Position numbers and translations under genes: made by a program
The notes under the pieces: generated by a model
Told to the model about the DNA's origin: nothing
Database searches by the model: none
What the model saw: only the letters and a program-made list of their open reading frames with translations
Shown: one piece after another, positions 18,779 to 26,734 of the stretch
How the letters are laid out: every line of letters starts with the position of its first letter
How positions within the stretch are numbered: position 1 is the first letter of the stretch
Assembly (NCBI GenBank): GCA_963728545.1
Contig: CAVSKO010000003.1
Coordinates: forward strand, 1 to 64,000
From: DASUNP01 sp963728545
GTDB lineage: Bacteria > Acidobacteriota > Blastocatellia > UBA7656
DNA length: 64,000 nt
Direction: 5' to 3'

Positions 18779-18866
18779 TACGGGGGAGCTTCGCTTAACG
18801 GCGCGGCTGAGAGTCCCACGAGGGAGACCCCTTGAACCTGATACGGATAATGCCGTCGAAGGGAGA
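18779..18866 (+). promoter_or_regulatory. TPP riboswitch (THI element)
   Basis: The leader has the conserved thiamin pyrophosphate aptamer pieces in order: GGGGGAGC, GGCTGAGA, GACCCCTTGAACCTGAT, CGGATAATGCCG and GAAGGGAG. The last piece lies 6 bases before the thiC ATG and doubles as the ribosome-binding site, so control is probably at translation initiation. It regulates thiC. Confidence 0.95.
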
Positions 18867-18872
18867 AAAACG

Positions 18873-20789
18873 ATGAGTAAATCAAACGGTTCCGAACTGC
18901 ATGCCGGCAGTAATTTCCAGTTTCCAAACTCTCAAAGAATTTATGTCGAAGGCAGCCGTCCCGATATTCGGATTCCTATGCGAGAAATCCGGCTAAACGT
19001 GACGCGGACTGCTGCGGGCGCGGTCGAGGAGAATTCGCCCCTTCGCGCCTACGATACGAGCGGCCCGTGGGGCGATCCTCAAATCCGGTGCAGCGTTCAC
19101 GACGGGCTGCCCGCCGTCAGGCGCGAATGGATCGTCTCGCGCGGCGACGTAGAAGAGTATGAAGGGCGCGAAATCAAGCCCATCGACGACGGGTATGTGA
19201 CCGATGGCGCTCGCGATTACGCTCTGTCAAAAGACAAAGGTCGCCTTGAGCTGTTTCCCGGATTGCGCCGCCGCCCGCTCCGCGCAAGGGCAGGCAGCGC
19301 GGTGACGCAGATGCGATACGCCAAAGAGGGCGTCATAACGCCGGAGATGGAATTCATTGCGGTTCGCGAAAACCTGGGCCGCCAGTCGGCATTCGAGGCG
19401 GCGCGTGATGGCGACCGGGGCGACTTGCGCTTTCAGCATTCCGGCAACCCGTTCGGCGCGAAAACTCCCCGGTTCGTAACTCCTGAGTTCGTCAGGGATG
19501 AAGTCGCGCGCGGTCGCGCCATCATCCCCGCTAACATCAATCACCCAGAAAGCGAGCCTATGATTATAGGCCGCAATTTTCTGGTCAAGATCAATGCCAA
19601 CATAGGCAACTCTGCCGTCGCTTCTTCAATCGAGGAAGAGGTTGAGAAGATGCGGTGGGCGATCAAATGGGGCGCGGACACCGTGATGGATTTGTCTACG
19701 GGTAAAAACATACACGCCACTCGCGAGTGGATCATACGAAACTCGCCCGTGCCCATAGGGACGGTCCCGATCTACCAGGCGCTCGAAAAAGTAGGCGGCC
19801 GCGCCGAAGAACTCACCTGGGAAATCTACAGGGACACGCTCGTCGAGCAGGCCGAGCAAGGCATAGATTATTTTACTATTCACGCGGGCGTGTTGCTGCG
19901 CTACATAAGGCTCACGGCGCGACGCACGACCGGCATCGTGTCGCGCGGCGGATCGATTATGGCGAAGTGGTGCCTGGCCCATCACGAAGAGAGCTTCCTC
20001 TACACGCACTTTCGCGAGATTTGCGAGATCATGCGCGCATACGACGTATCGTTCAGCCTGGGCGACGGCCTCAGGCCGGGCTCGATTGCGGACGCGAATG
20101 ATGAAGCCCAATTTGCCGAGCTTGACACGCTGGGCGAGCTGACGCGGATCGCCTGGGACATGGATTGCCAGGTGATGATCGAAGGGCCGGGCCACGTGCC
20201 TATGCACTTGATAAAAGAGAATGTGGACCGCCAGCTTGAAGTCTGTCACGAAGCGCCTTTTTACACGCTCGGGCCGCTCGTGACCGACATAGCGCCCGGT
20301 TATGACCACATCACTTCGGCCATAGGCGCGGCGATGATCGGGTGGTTCGGCACGGCTATGCTCTGCTACGTTACTCCGAAAGAGCACCTGGGGCTGCCCG
20401 ACAAGCAAGACGTGAAAGACGGCGTCATCGCTTACAAGATTGCCGCGCACGCTGCGGACCTGGCGAAAGGCCATCCGGGGGCGCAGCTACAGGACAATGC
20501 CTTGTCGAAAGCAAGATTCGAATTTCGATGGGAAGACCAGTTCAATCTCGCGCTCGACCCCGAATTGTCGCGCCAGTATCACGACGAGACGTTGCCGCAG
20601 GAAGGGGCGAAGCTCGCGCACTTCTGCTCGATGTGCGGTCCGCATTTCTGCTCGATGAAGATAACGCAAGAGGTGCGCGAATACGCCGAGCAACATAACA
20701 TCGAAGAGGAGGCTGCGATTGAAGCGGGCATGCGAGAGAAATCTCAACAGTTCGTACAGATCGGCAGCGAGATTTATACAAAATCGTGA
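18873..20789 (+). CDS. thiC: Phosphomethylpyrimidine synthase ThiC
   Basis: A 638-residue radical SAM enzyme converting aminoimidazole ribotide to the pyrimidine moiety of thiamin. The unusual C-terminal cluster motif C585-x2-C588-x4-C593 is present, and the core shows YCHE-like substrate-site segments such as EGPGHVPMH. The start at 18873 follows the riboswitch; an in-frame upstream ATG at 18765 lies in the aptamer and is rejected. The N-terminal domain is of the long bacterial type. No other thi genes follow; thiO is at 44 kb. Confidence 0.97.
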   Translation: MSKSNGSELHAGSNFQFPNSQRIYVEGSRPDIRIPMREIRLNVTRTAAGAVEENSPLRAYDTSGPWGDPQIRCSVHDGLPAVRREWIVSRGDVEEYEGREIKPIDDGYVTDGARDYALSKDKGRLELFPGLRRRPLRARAGSAVTQMRYAKEGVITPEMEFIAVRENLGRQSAFEAARDGDRGDLRFQHSGNPFGAKTPRFVTPEFVRDEVARGRAIIPANINHPESEPMIIGRNFLVKINANIGNSAVASSIEEEVEKMRWAIKWGADTVMDLSTGKNIHATREWIIRNSPVPIGTVPIYQALEKVGGRAEELTWEIYRDTLVEQAEQGIDYFTIHAGVLLRYIRLTARRTTGIVSRGGSIMAKWCLAHHEESFLYTHFREICEIMRAYDVSFSLGDGLRPGSIADANDEAQFAELDTLGELTRIAWDMDCQVMIEGPGHVPMHLIKENVDRQLEVCHEAPFYTLGPLVTDIAPGYDHITSAIGAAMIGWFGTAMLCYVTPKEHLGLPDKQDVKDGVIAYKIAAHAADLAKGHPGAQLQDNALSKARFEFRWEDQFNLALDPELSRQYHDETLPQEGAKLAHFCSMCGPHFCSMKITQEVREYAEQHNIEEEAAIEAGMREKSQQFVQIGSEIYTKS

Positions 20790-21126
20790 AGCCATGAGAC
20801 CGTTTATTTTGGAGTGCGGCGACTCGTCGCACTCCAAAGAATTCGATGTTTATTCCGTTCTTGATAAATTCATTCGAGATTTGCTTTTCGAAGCCAGCTC
20901 TTTTATTGCCTCTGTTTCAACTTTATGCTACTTTAGCAGCCGGCCATGAAGCTTTGTATCTCGATTGAATGAACCGATGTGAGACTGGCTAAAAATCAGG
21001 GTTCACCCTCAGTACCGAAGCTGGACATATATGAACCTCTACCCGGCTAATGCCTGAAGAGGTGTTGTAGCTTCTGATTTCAATTTTGCGAGCTTGTAAA
21101 GATTAGCTGAACTAAGGAGGCTCAGA
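20790..21126. other. Intergenic region after thiC
   Basis: About 335 bases. It holds a perfect 11-bp hairpin (20808-20838) just after thiC and then A+T-rich DNA leading to the CD225 gene, whose ribosome site AAGGAGG is at 21114-21120. I see no gene or known RNA in the remainder. Confidence 0.55.
20808..20838. repeat. Intergenic palindrome family C (GGAGTGCG type), short copy
   Basis: The exact arms TTTGGAGTGCG and CGCACTCCAAA enclose a 9-base loop. It lies 19 bp after the thiC stop and may act as a terminator. Related sequences occur at 1-24, 32922-32971 and 50090-50178. Confidence 0.7.
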
Positions 21127-21654
21127 ATGTTTTGCTTAAGGTGTGGAGCACAAAACGCTGACAATGCTGAACGTTGCGCCAACTGCGGCGAGCCGATGCG
21201 ACAAACCTCGCAACCGCAGGGGCAGCAATACCCGCCGCAGCCGCCTCAGCCCCCCTACCAGCAGCCCGGTGGTGGCTATGGTCAGCAAGGGTACGGCCAG
21301 CAGCAGGGCTACGGCGGCCAGCAAGGGTACGGAGCGCCTCAAGGATACCAGCAGCCGGGCTATGGTCAGCCAGGGTACGGGCAGCCGGGTTATGGCGGTT
21401 ACGGGGCGGCGCCTCCGACCGTGCCCAATTATCTTGTATGGGCAATCCTTTCTACGCTCTTTTGCTGCCTGCCGACAGGAATTGTCGCGATTGTTTATTC
21501 TTCGCAAGTTGATGGAAAGTTGAGGTCGGGCGATTACGACGGCGCTGTTCAATCCTCCAACAACGCAAAGACCTGGACCTTTGTCTCTGTCGGCTTGTGG
21601 GTGGTCTTTGCCATCATATATTTCATCATCATAGTAGCCGGAGGAATCAGATAG
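21127..21654 (+). CDS. Zinc-ribbon / QGY-rich / CD225 (dispanin-like) membrane protein
   Basis: A 175-residue protein in three parts. Residues 1-20 are a short zinc ribbon (C3-x2-C6, C17-x2-C20). Residues about 28-98 are a prion-like low-complexity tract of Gln, Gly, Tyr and Pro with repeated GYGQ words. Residues about 100-175 are a CD225/dispanin-type module, recognised from PNYLVWAILSTLFCCLPTG, the SSQVD...GDYDGA loop and a second hydrophobic segment. CD225 includes the animal interferon-induced IFITM proteins; the bacterial function is unknown. The ribosome site AAGGAGG is clear. It is followed by a hairpin. Confidence 0.85.
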   Translation: MFCLRCGAQNADNAERCANCGEPMRQTSQPQGQQYPPQPPQPPYQQPGGGYGQQGYGQQQGYGGQQGYGAPQGYQQPGYGQPGYGQPGYGGYGAAPPTVPNYLVWAILSTLFCCLPTGIVAIVYSSQVDGKLRSGDYDGAVQSSNNAKTWTFVSVGLWVVFAIIYFIIIVAGGIR

Positions 21655-21744
21655 GCGCAAACTTGAAGAGACGGTCGCTCCTGCAAGCTTTCAACGGAAT
21701 TCGGAAACCTTGAGATGAGTGCGAGACCGAGCGATATTTCAACC

Positions 21745-21775
21745 TGGGCCGGCCAGTCGGCTTCGAGCCGGCCCA
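21745..21775 (+). terminator. Hairpin, probable terminator
   Basis: The arms TGGGCCGGC and GCCGGCCCA form a 9-bp G+C-rich stem. It lies between the CD225 gene and the BtuF-like gene. There is no U tract, so assignment as a terminator is tentative. Confidence 0.45.
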
Positions 21776-21850
21776 TCGAGCCGCCTAGTCCCGAAGCTCA
21801 AAGCGTGATCCCTTTGTAATCACTTTGATGGCTGGTAGAATTCTACCGGC

Positions 21851-22783
21851 ATGTCAACACCACGAATCATCTCGCTCATAGCAAGCTCTACAGAGATAAT
21901 CTGCGCGCTGGGGCTTGAAGCAAACCTCGTAGGCCGGTCGCACGAATGCGATTACCCGCCTTCCGTCCAGAGCCTCCCCGTATGCACCGGTCCAAAATTT
22001 AACGTCGAAGGCACGAGCCGCGAAATAGATGATCGCGTGAAGGCCGTTTTGCAAGACGCCCTGAGCGTCTACAAAGTTGATGCGCGGTTGCTCGACGAGT
22101 TGCAGCCCACGCATATCGTCACCCAGTCACAGTGCGAAGTCTGCGCCGTAAGCCTGAAAGATGTCGAGCGGGCTGTCTGCGAATTTACCAGTTCTAATCC
22201 GGTGATCGTGTCGCTTGAGCCGAACGCCCTTGAAGACGTGTGGGCCGATATACGCCGAGTCGGGGCGGCGCTCGCGGCCAGCCACCTCGCCGACGAGCTT
22301 GTAAAGAAGCTACAAGGTCGTATGGCTGCGATTGTCGATAAGGCAAATTCGATTGAGCGGCGTCCGACCGTCGCCTGCATAGAGTGGATCGACCCGCTGA
22401 TGGCTGCGGGGAACTGGATGCCGGAGTTGGTCGAGATGGCGGGCGGCGATAATCTTTTTGGCGAAGCGGGCAAACATTCGCCCTGGATGAATTGGGACGA
22501 ATTGATCGCCCGGCAACCAGAAATAATTATAGTGACGCCTTGCGGCTTTGACATTGCTCGCTCGCTCCTGGACATGCCTTTTATGAGCAACAGGCCGGAA
22601 TGGCAAAACCTGCGGGCGGTTCAAACGAACAACGTTTTCGTTGCAGACGGCAATCAATACTTCAACCGGCCCGGCCCGCGCCTGGTTGAGTCGTTGGAAA
22701 TTCTCGCGGAGATTTTCCACCCCGCGCATTTTGAATTCGGTCACGAAGGAAAAGGCTGGATACGCTTCGACCCGCAACGCTAA
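21851..22783 (+). CDS. BtuF-like cobalamin/iron-complex binding protein without signal peptide
   Basis: A 310-residue protein of the periplasmic binding-protein family used by B12 and iron-siderophore ABC importers. The start RIISLIASSTEIICALGL matches the usual beginning of the mature domain, and the C-terminal ALEILAEIFHP-like helix is typical. Unlike exported relatives it has no signal peptide, so it is probably cytosolic. No permease or ATPase gene is adjacent. The ligand may be cobalamin, but the sequence does not prove it. It precedes rtcB by 49 bp on the same strand. Confidence 0.8.
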   Translation: MSTPRIISLIASSTEIICALGLEANLVGRSHECDYPPSVQSLPVCTGPKFNVEGTSREIDDRVKAVLQDALSVYKVDARLLDELQPTHIVTQSQCEVCAVSLKDVERAVCEFTSSNPVIVSLEPNALEDVWADIRRVGAALAASHLADELVKKLQGRMAAIVDKANSIERRPTVACIEWIDPLMAAGNWMPELVEMAGGDNLFGEAGKHSPWMNWDELIARQPEIIIVTPCGFDIARSLLDMPFMSNRPEWQNLRAVQTNNVFVADGNQYFNRPGPRLVESLEILAEIFHPAHFEFGHEGKGWIRFDPQR

Positions 22784-22832
22784 AAGACCCGGCAACGACT
22801 GGACGCGAGAATCTATCTGGCGAGGAAATCGC

Positions 22833-25289
22833 ATGTCCGATGCAAAGGCTTTGAAGACCCCGAAGTCGCTCAAGGATGCAGACAACTGGAAATCACTGGC
22901 CCGGTGGAATGAAAAAGGGTACTACGACCTGACGACCGAAGACACTGGGAGCGTGCCGGTGCGCCTTTTTCTGACTGAGGGATTGTTCAACGATGCCGAA
23001 GACATTCTCTACCGCCAGATCGTAAACGCGACCAGATTTCCCGGAGTTAAGCTTGTCGCGATCACGCCCGACACACATTATGGCTACGGCGTTCCGGTGG
23101 GCTGCGTCATTCTTACCGACGGCGAGTCGGGCGCCGTAGCAATGGGGCCGGTGGGATACGATATTGGGTGTTTTACCGCCGAAACTTTAATCCCTACGAT
23201 AGATGGCCGCAGTTATTCTATAGGCGAATTGGCTCAATCCGGGAATGATGTATTTGTGTATGCTCTTTCTAAAAAACACAGAACTGTCGTTGCAAAGGCT
23301 TCCGCAAAAAAGACCCGTCGGAATGCCCGGCTAGTAAAAATCATTCTCGATAACGGGAGAGAAATAATATGCACGCCTGACCATGAATTCATGCTCCGCG
23401 ATGGGACATACAGGCAAGCTAAAGATCTGACGACGAGTGAGTCTTTAATGCCTTTTGATATCCGAACCGATAAGGATGGTTATACGCTGGTGAGGCATCC
23501 GGCATCGGGGCTCAATCAAAGAGTACATTGGATAATGGCTCGGTGCGGTCTTCTAGGCGCCATTCCAAGGTTTGATGGCCAGCGTACAGTAATTCACCAT
23601 AAGAATTTCACACCTTGCGATAATCGGCTTGAGAACCTGCAATTTATGGGCGACAGGGACCACATGAGCTACCATAAATCCATAGCCGAACGGAACTCGC
23701 ATTTTGGATCGCCCGAATTTGAGGCTAGAAGAAAATTAGCATTATCGGCAAAGGCACAAACACCTGAAGGGCATGCTTATTTTGCGGCAAGAGGCGCAGC
23801 TAACCTAGCCCGTTATAGAGAGCAGAACCCGGGTGTGGAGCGTAGGAACGCCATAGCAAATCGCAATGGCGAACGAGGGAGAGATTATCTTATAGCCTAT
23901 AATAAGAGCGACGCAGGTAGAGCCAGGTCTTCTGAAGTGGCCCACCGTGTACATACATGCGAAACCTGCGGAGAGGCAATAACTGGTGGAGGCTTCGGAA
24001 TCCATAACCATAGATATCGGAAACATGGTTACAATCATAAAGTAGTTTCTGTAGAACCTTTGACATATCGCGCGGATGTCTATTGTCTAACTGTTCCGGG
24101 CTATGGCAACTTTGCGCTGGATGCAGGTGTTTTTGTTCATAATTGCGGGATGGTCAGCGCACGTTCTGATGTTCCTGCCGATGCGGCTACGTTTGATAGA
24201 AAGCTGAAGTTCAACAGCGCGGTCATGCAAAGAGTGAACATGGGCGCGGGCGGCAAAAGCGTTAAGCTCGCCAACCTCTCGGAGCACGAATTTATAAACC
24301 TCGTTTACGGCGGCGCGGAATACTATGTCGAAAAGTATGGCGCTTCGTTTGACCGCAGCCGCGCCGAGCGTCATCGCTTGCCTATAGGCGACGACTGGCG
24401 GATTCCGTGGGGCGGCAAAGGACAGCCTGAGCGAGGGAGGAAACAGCTAGGTTCGCTCGGCGGCGGGAATCATTTTATAGAGCTTCAAAAGTCCGAAGAG
24501 ACGGGCACGCTATTCATCCAGGCTCACACAGGGTCTCGCGGCTGGGGCCACGGGCTGGCTACGAACTATTTCGAGCTGGCAAAAGCAGAGAGGCCGGACG
24601 TGATCACAGACCTGGACCTCGGATACTTCACGCCCGATTCCCGCCACTACGGCGATTATTTGAACGCCGTAGCTGCGGGAGGCAATTACGCGATAATCAA
24701 CCGCCTTATTATCTTTGAACAGATCGCCGAGGCATTCAGCGAAGTCTTTGGCGGAGAGCTTGAGCTGATCTATGAGATCAGCCATAACCTTGTACAAAAA
24801 GAGTGGCACCCTGAGTTCGGCCAGGTGTGGGTGCATCGCAAGGGCGCGACTCGCGCATTTCCCGCAGGCCACCCGGCGCTCGCCGGAACGATCTGGGAGG
24901 AGACGGGCCATCCGGTGCTGATACCCGGGTCGAACAAGGATTGGAGCTACATTCTTCGCCCCGCCGAGGGCGCGGTCAATAGCGGCTTTTCGGTCAATCA
25001 CGGCGCAGGCCGTCGCATGTCGCGCGGTGAGGCAACTAGGAGTCTTAACCAGCGCGAGATTGACAAAGAGTATGCCGAAGCGGGCGTCCTCGTGAACACC
25101 GACGGTCGCGTGCCCATAGACGAAGCGGCTCCTTGTTATAAGCCTGCCGAAGAGGTCATATCAGCGGTCGTCACAGCGGGGCTTGCCACGGTTGAGCACA
25201 AGCTGTGGCCTCTGGCGTCATTGAAAGGCACGGACGAGCGCAGGTCGCGAAAGCGAAAACAGTCTAAAAAATCGAGCAATCATTTTTGA
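22833..25289 (+). CDS. rtcB: RNA ligase RtcB interrupted by an intein
   Basis: An 818-residue precursor. After removal of a 325-residue intein (residues 113-437) the two parts join to a 493-residue RtcB, the GTP- and Mn-dependent ligase that joins 2',3'-cyclic phosphate to 5'-OH RNA ends. Exteins show GYDIG / CGMVSAR around the insertion, then LGGGNHFIE, HTGSRGWG, the guanylylation-site region NHGAGR and a normal C-terminus. The insertion is exactly before the metal-binding Cys of GYDIGCGM, so the unspliced enzyme should be dead. The start at 22833 has GAGGA about 7 bases upstream; an upstream in-frame extension overlaps the previous gene and is rejected. No archease gene is seen. Confidence 0.95.
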   Translation: MSDAKALKTPKSLKDADNWKSLARWNEKGYYDLTTEDTGSVPVRLFLTEGLFNDAEDILYRQIVNATRFPGVKLVAITPDTHYGYGVPVGCVILTDGESGAVAMGPVGYDIGCFTAETLIPTIDGRSYSIGELAQSGNDVFVYALSKKHRTVVAKASAKKTRRNARLVKIILDNGREIICTPDHEFMLRDGTYRQAKDLTTSESLMPFDIRTDKDGYTLVRHPASGLNQRVHWIMARCGLLGAIPRFDGQRTVIHHKNFTPCDNRLENLQFMGDRDHMSYHKSIAERNSHFGSPEFEARRKLALSAKAQTPEGHAYFAARGAANLARYREQNPGVERRNAIANRNGERGRDYLIAYNKSDAGRARSSEVAHRVHTCETCGEAITGGGFGIHNHRYRKHGYNHKVVSVEPLTYRADVYCLTVPGYGNFALDAGVFVHNCGMVSARSDVPADAATFDRKLKFNSAVMQRVNMGAGGKSVKLANLSEHEFINLVYGGAEYYVEKYGASFDRSRAERHRLPIGDDWRIPWGGKGQPERGRKQLGSLGGGNHFIELQKSEETGTLFIQAHTGSRGWGHGLATNYFELAKAERPDVITDLDLGYFTPDSRHYGDYLNAVAAGGNYAIINRLIIFEQIAEAFSEVFGGELELIYEISHNLVQKEWHPEFGQVWVHRKGATRAFPAGHPALAGTIWEETGHPVLIPGSNKDWSYILRPAEGAVNSGFSVNHGAGRRMSRGEATRSLNQREIDKEYAEAGVLVNTDGRVPIDEAAPCYKPAEEVISAVVTAGLATVEHKLWPLASLKGTDERRSRKRKQSKKSSNHF
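23169..24143 (+). mobile_element. Intein with HNH endonuclease and zinc-finger segment in RtcB
   Basis: The element begins at Cys113 (CFTAETLIPT, splicing block A) and ends FVHN before extein Cys438. Block B is CTPDHEF; block F is VYCLTVPGYGNF. The insert carries an HNH nuclease core (IHHKNFTPCDNRLENL, about residues 250-270), repeats like those of intron endonucleases, and a C2H2-like finger (CETCGEAI...H-x4-H, about 375-395). It is visibly more A+T-rich than the host gene: 24 of 60 G+C at 23701-23760 against 44 of 60 at 24841-24900. This suggests recent transfer. All residues for self-splicing are present. Confidence 0.93.
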
Positions 25290-25303
25290 GATAAGGATTC
25301 TTC

Positions 25304-25726
25304 ATGCCAAGCGTAGGTGTGTTTGCGGCCATATTTGATGACCAGCGGCGCATACTGTGCGTCAAGATGAATTATGGGCCGAAAAGCTGGACCACGCCCG
25401 GCGGCAAGCTGGACCAGGAGAACGAATCGCCGATTGACGCGCTCAAACGCGAATCGCGCGAAGAAGCCAACTGCCACATAGAGCCTAAGCGATTGGTCGG
25501 CATTTATTGCACGCCTTCCAGAGACGACCTGCTCCTCTTCATCGAAGCCGAGCTGGTCGAGATGGGCGAGTGGCAGCCAAACGATGAAATCTCTGAGATA
25601 GGTTTTTTCGCCTGGAACGAATTGCCGAGCCCTATGGACTCTAAGAACGTGACAAGAATCCAGGACGCATTTGAAGGCCGGACCGGAGTCGTGCGCATCC
25701 TCGACCCGGACCTGGACGAGGGATGA
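25304..25726 (+). CDS. Nudix hydrolase
   Basis: A 140-residue Nudix-fold protein. The Nudix box is recognisable as GGKLDQENESPIDALKRE followed by SREEANCH: the catalytic glutamates are present, but the usual Gly after the REXXEE core is replaced by Asn. It starts 14 bases after rtcB, so the two are likely co-transcribed. Substrate cannot be told from sequence; 8-oxo-dGTP-type and nucleoside-diphosphate-linked substrates are common in this family. Whether it helps RtcB by handling nucleotides is speculation. Confidence 0.85.
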   Translation: MPSVGVFAAIFDDQRRILCVKMNYGPKSWTTPGGKLDQENESPIDALKRESREEANCHIEPKRLVGIYCTPSRDDLLLFIEAELVEMGEWQPNDEISEIGFFAWNELPSPMDSKNVTRIQDAFEGRTGVVRILDPDLDEG

Positions 25727-25788
25727 TTAGCCATAGAGGCTTTTAGTCGGGCATAGTGAATTACTGGAATTGGTCAAATCGATTTTCA

Positions 25789-25865
25789 ACGCAAAGAGCG
25801 CAAAGGCTCCGCAAAAATCGCAAAAATTATTAGCGCACTTTGCGTCTTCTTTGCGTCCTTTGCGT
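25789..25865. repeat. Intergenic palindrome with GCAAAG words
   Basis: The arms ACGCAAAGAGCGCAAAG (25789-25805) and CTTTGCGTCCTTTGCGT (25849-25865) pair at 15 of 17 positions. It is a hairpin between the convergent Nudix and mtgA genes and could terminate both. The word style resembles family A but the sequence is different. Confidence 0.7.
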
Positions 25866-25920
25866 AAAAGCAACGGCTTCGGCTTTTCTAGTTTATTCTC
25901 TGCTTCAGCTTAAACCTGAC

Positions 25921-26685
25921 CTAAGCAAGGTCTTTCGGAACTACGACGTGGCGCATCAATCGCAGGATCAGGCCGCGCCGTCGCTCTACGCGGCGGCGGT
26001 GCTTTGAAGGGTTAAAAGCACCCTTCGGGCTAGGAATTATCGCAGACAAAAATGCGGCTTGCTCAACGCTCAAAGACGACGCGGAAGATTTGAAGTAATG
26101 CTGCGCCGCCGCTTCCGCTCCATAAATACCGTCGCCCCATTCAATGACATTCAGATAGATTTCAAGTATCCTCCGCTTGCCGAGGATTTTTTCCATCTCC
26201 CAGGTGATCACGGCTTCGTGCAGCTTGCGCACGGGGTTTTTGGAAGTTGACAGGAAAAGATTTTTTGCCAGTTGCTGGCTTATAGTCGAAGCGCCCCGTT
26301 TGAACTTACCCTCTTGCCAATCCTTCTCGACGGCCTTTTTGATCTCCTCCCAATCAAAGCCCGCGTGGTCAAAGAAGCGCGAGTCTTCGCCCGCCAGCAC
26401 GGCGCGCACCAGGTTTGGCGATATGCGCTCATAAGCGACCCAGTTCTGATCGCGCTTTGGCGCTTCGCCGCGATCAGCCGCTTCCGATGCCCGCTGTTTC
26501 ATTATCGCGGTCATCTCCGGGTTAGAGCTTTTCATTCGGAAGATGTTTATTACTATCAGCGCGTGGTAAAAGAGCGCGGCACACAAGGCGACGGCGAGAA
26601 CGGCTTTCACCCATTTGCGCCAACGGGGTCGCGGGCGCTTGTACACTTCCGTCTTCGTTTCCGCCGCCTGAACCATACCGAGCAT
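25921..26685 (-). CDS. mtgA: Monofunctional peptidoglycan glycosyltransferase MtgA
   Basis: A 254-residue inner-membrane enzyme that polymerises lipid II. One N-terminal transmembrane helix (about residues 27-47) is followed by a GT51 domain with its motifs: EDSRFFDHAGFDW (catalytic Glu), RGASTISQQLAKNLFL and KRRILEIYLNVIEWG. There is no transpeptidase domain and length is typical. The start may be 26685 or the Met three codons later. It is transcribed in the same direction as the permease gene upstream (49 bp gap). Confidence 0.93.
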   Translation of the reverse strand: MLGMVQAAETKTEVYKRPRPRWRKWVKAVLAVALCAALFYHALIVINIFRMKSSNPEMTAIMKQRASEAADRGEAPKRDQNWVAYERISPNLVRAVLAGEDSRFFDHAGFDWEEIKKAVEKDWQEGKFKRGASTISQQLAKNLFLSTSKNPVRKLHEAVITWEMEKILGKRRILEIYLNVIEWGDGIYGAEAAAQHYFKSSASSLSVEQAAFLSAIIPSPKGAFNPSKHRRRVERRRGLILRLMRHVVVPKDLA

Positions 26686-26734
26686 TATAACCCGTGTGTG
26701 AATAATTCCGTCGAATAATGCGCCGCTTGAAATA

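Noticed and set aside
18765..18872. Longer thiC frame starting at 18765
   Set aside because: It runs through the TPP riboswitch and has no ribosome site; the ATG at 18873 lies directly after the aptamer.
20719..20949. A 76-codon frame across the end of thiC
   Set aside because: It is antisense-like in codon use, spans the 20.8-kb palindrome and has no family match.
22641..22832. Longer rtcB frame starting at 22641
   Set aside because: It overlaps the end of the BtuF-like gene and has no ribosome site. MSDAKALK at 22833 has GAGGA upstream and fits the family start.
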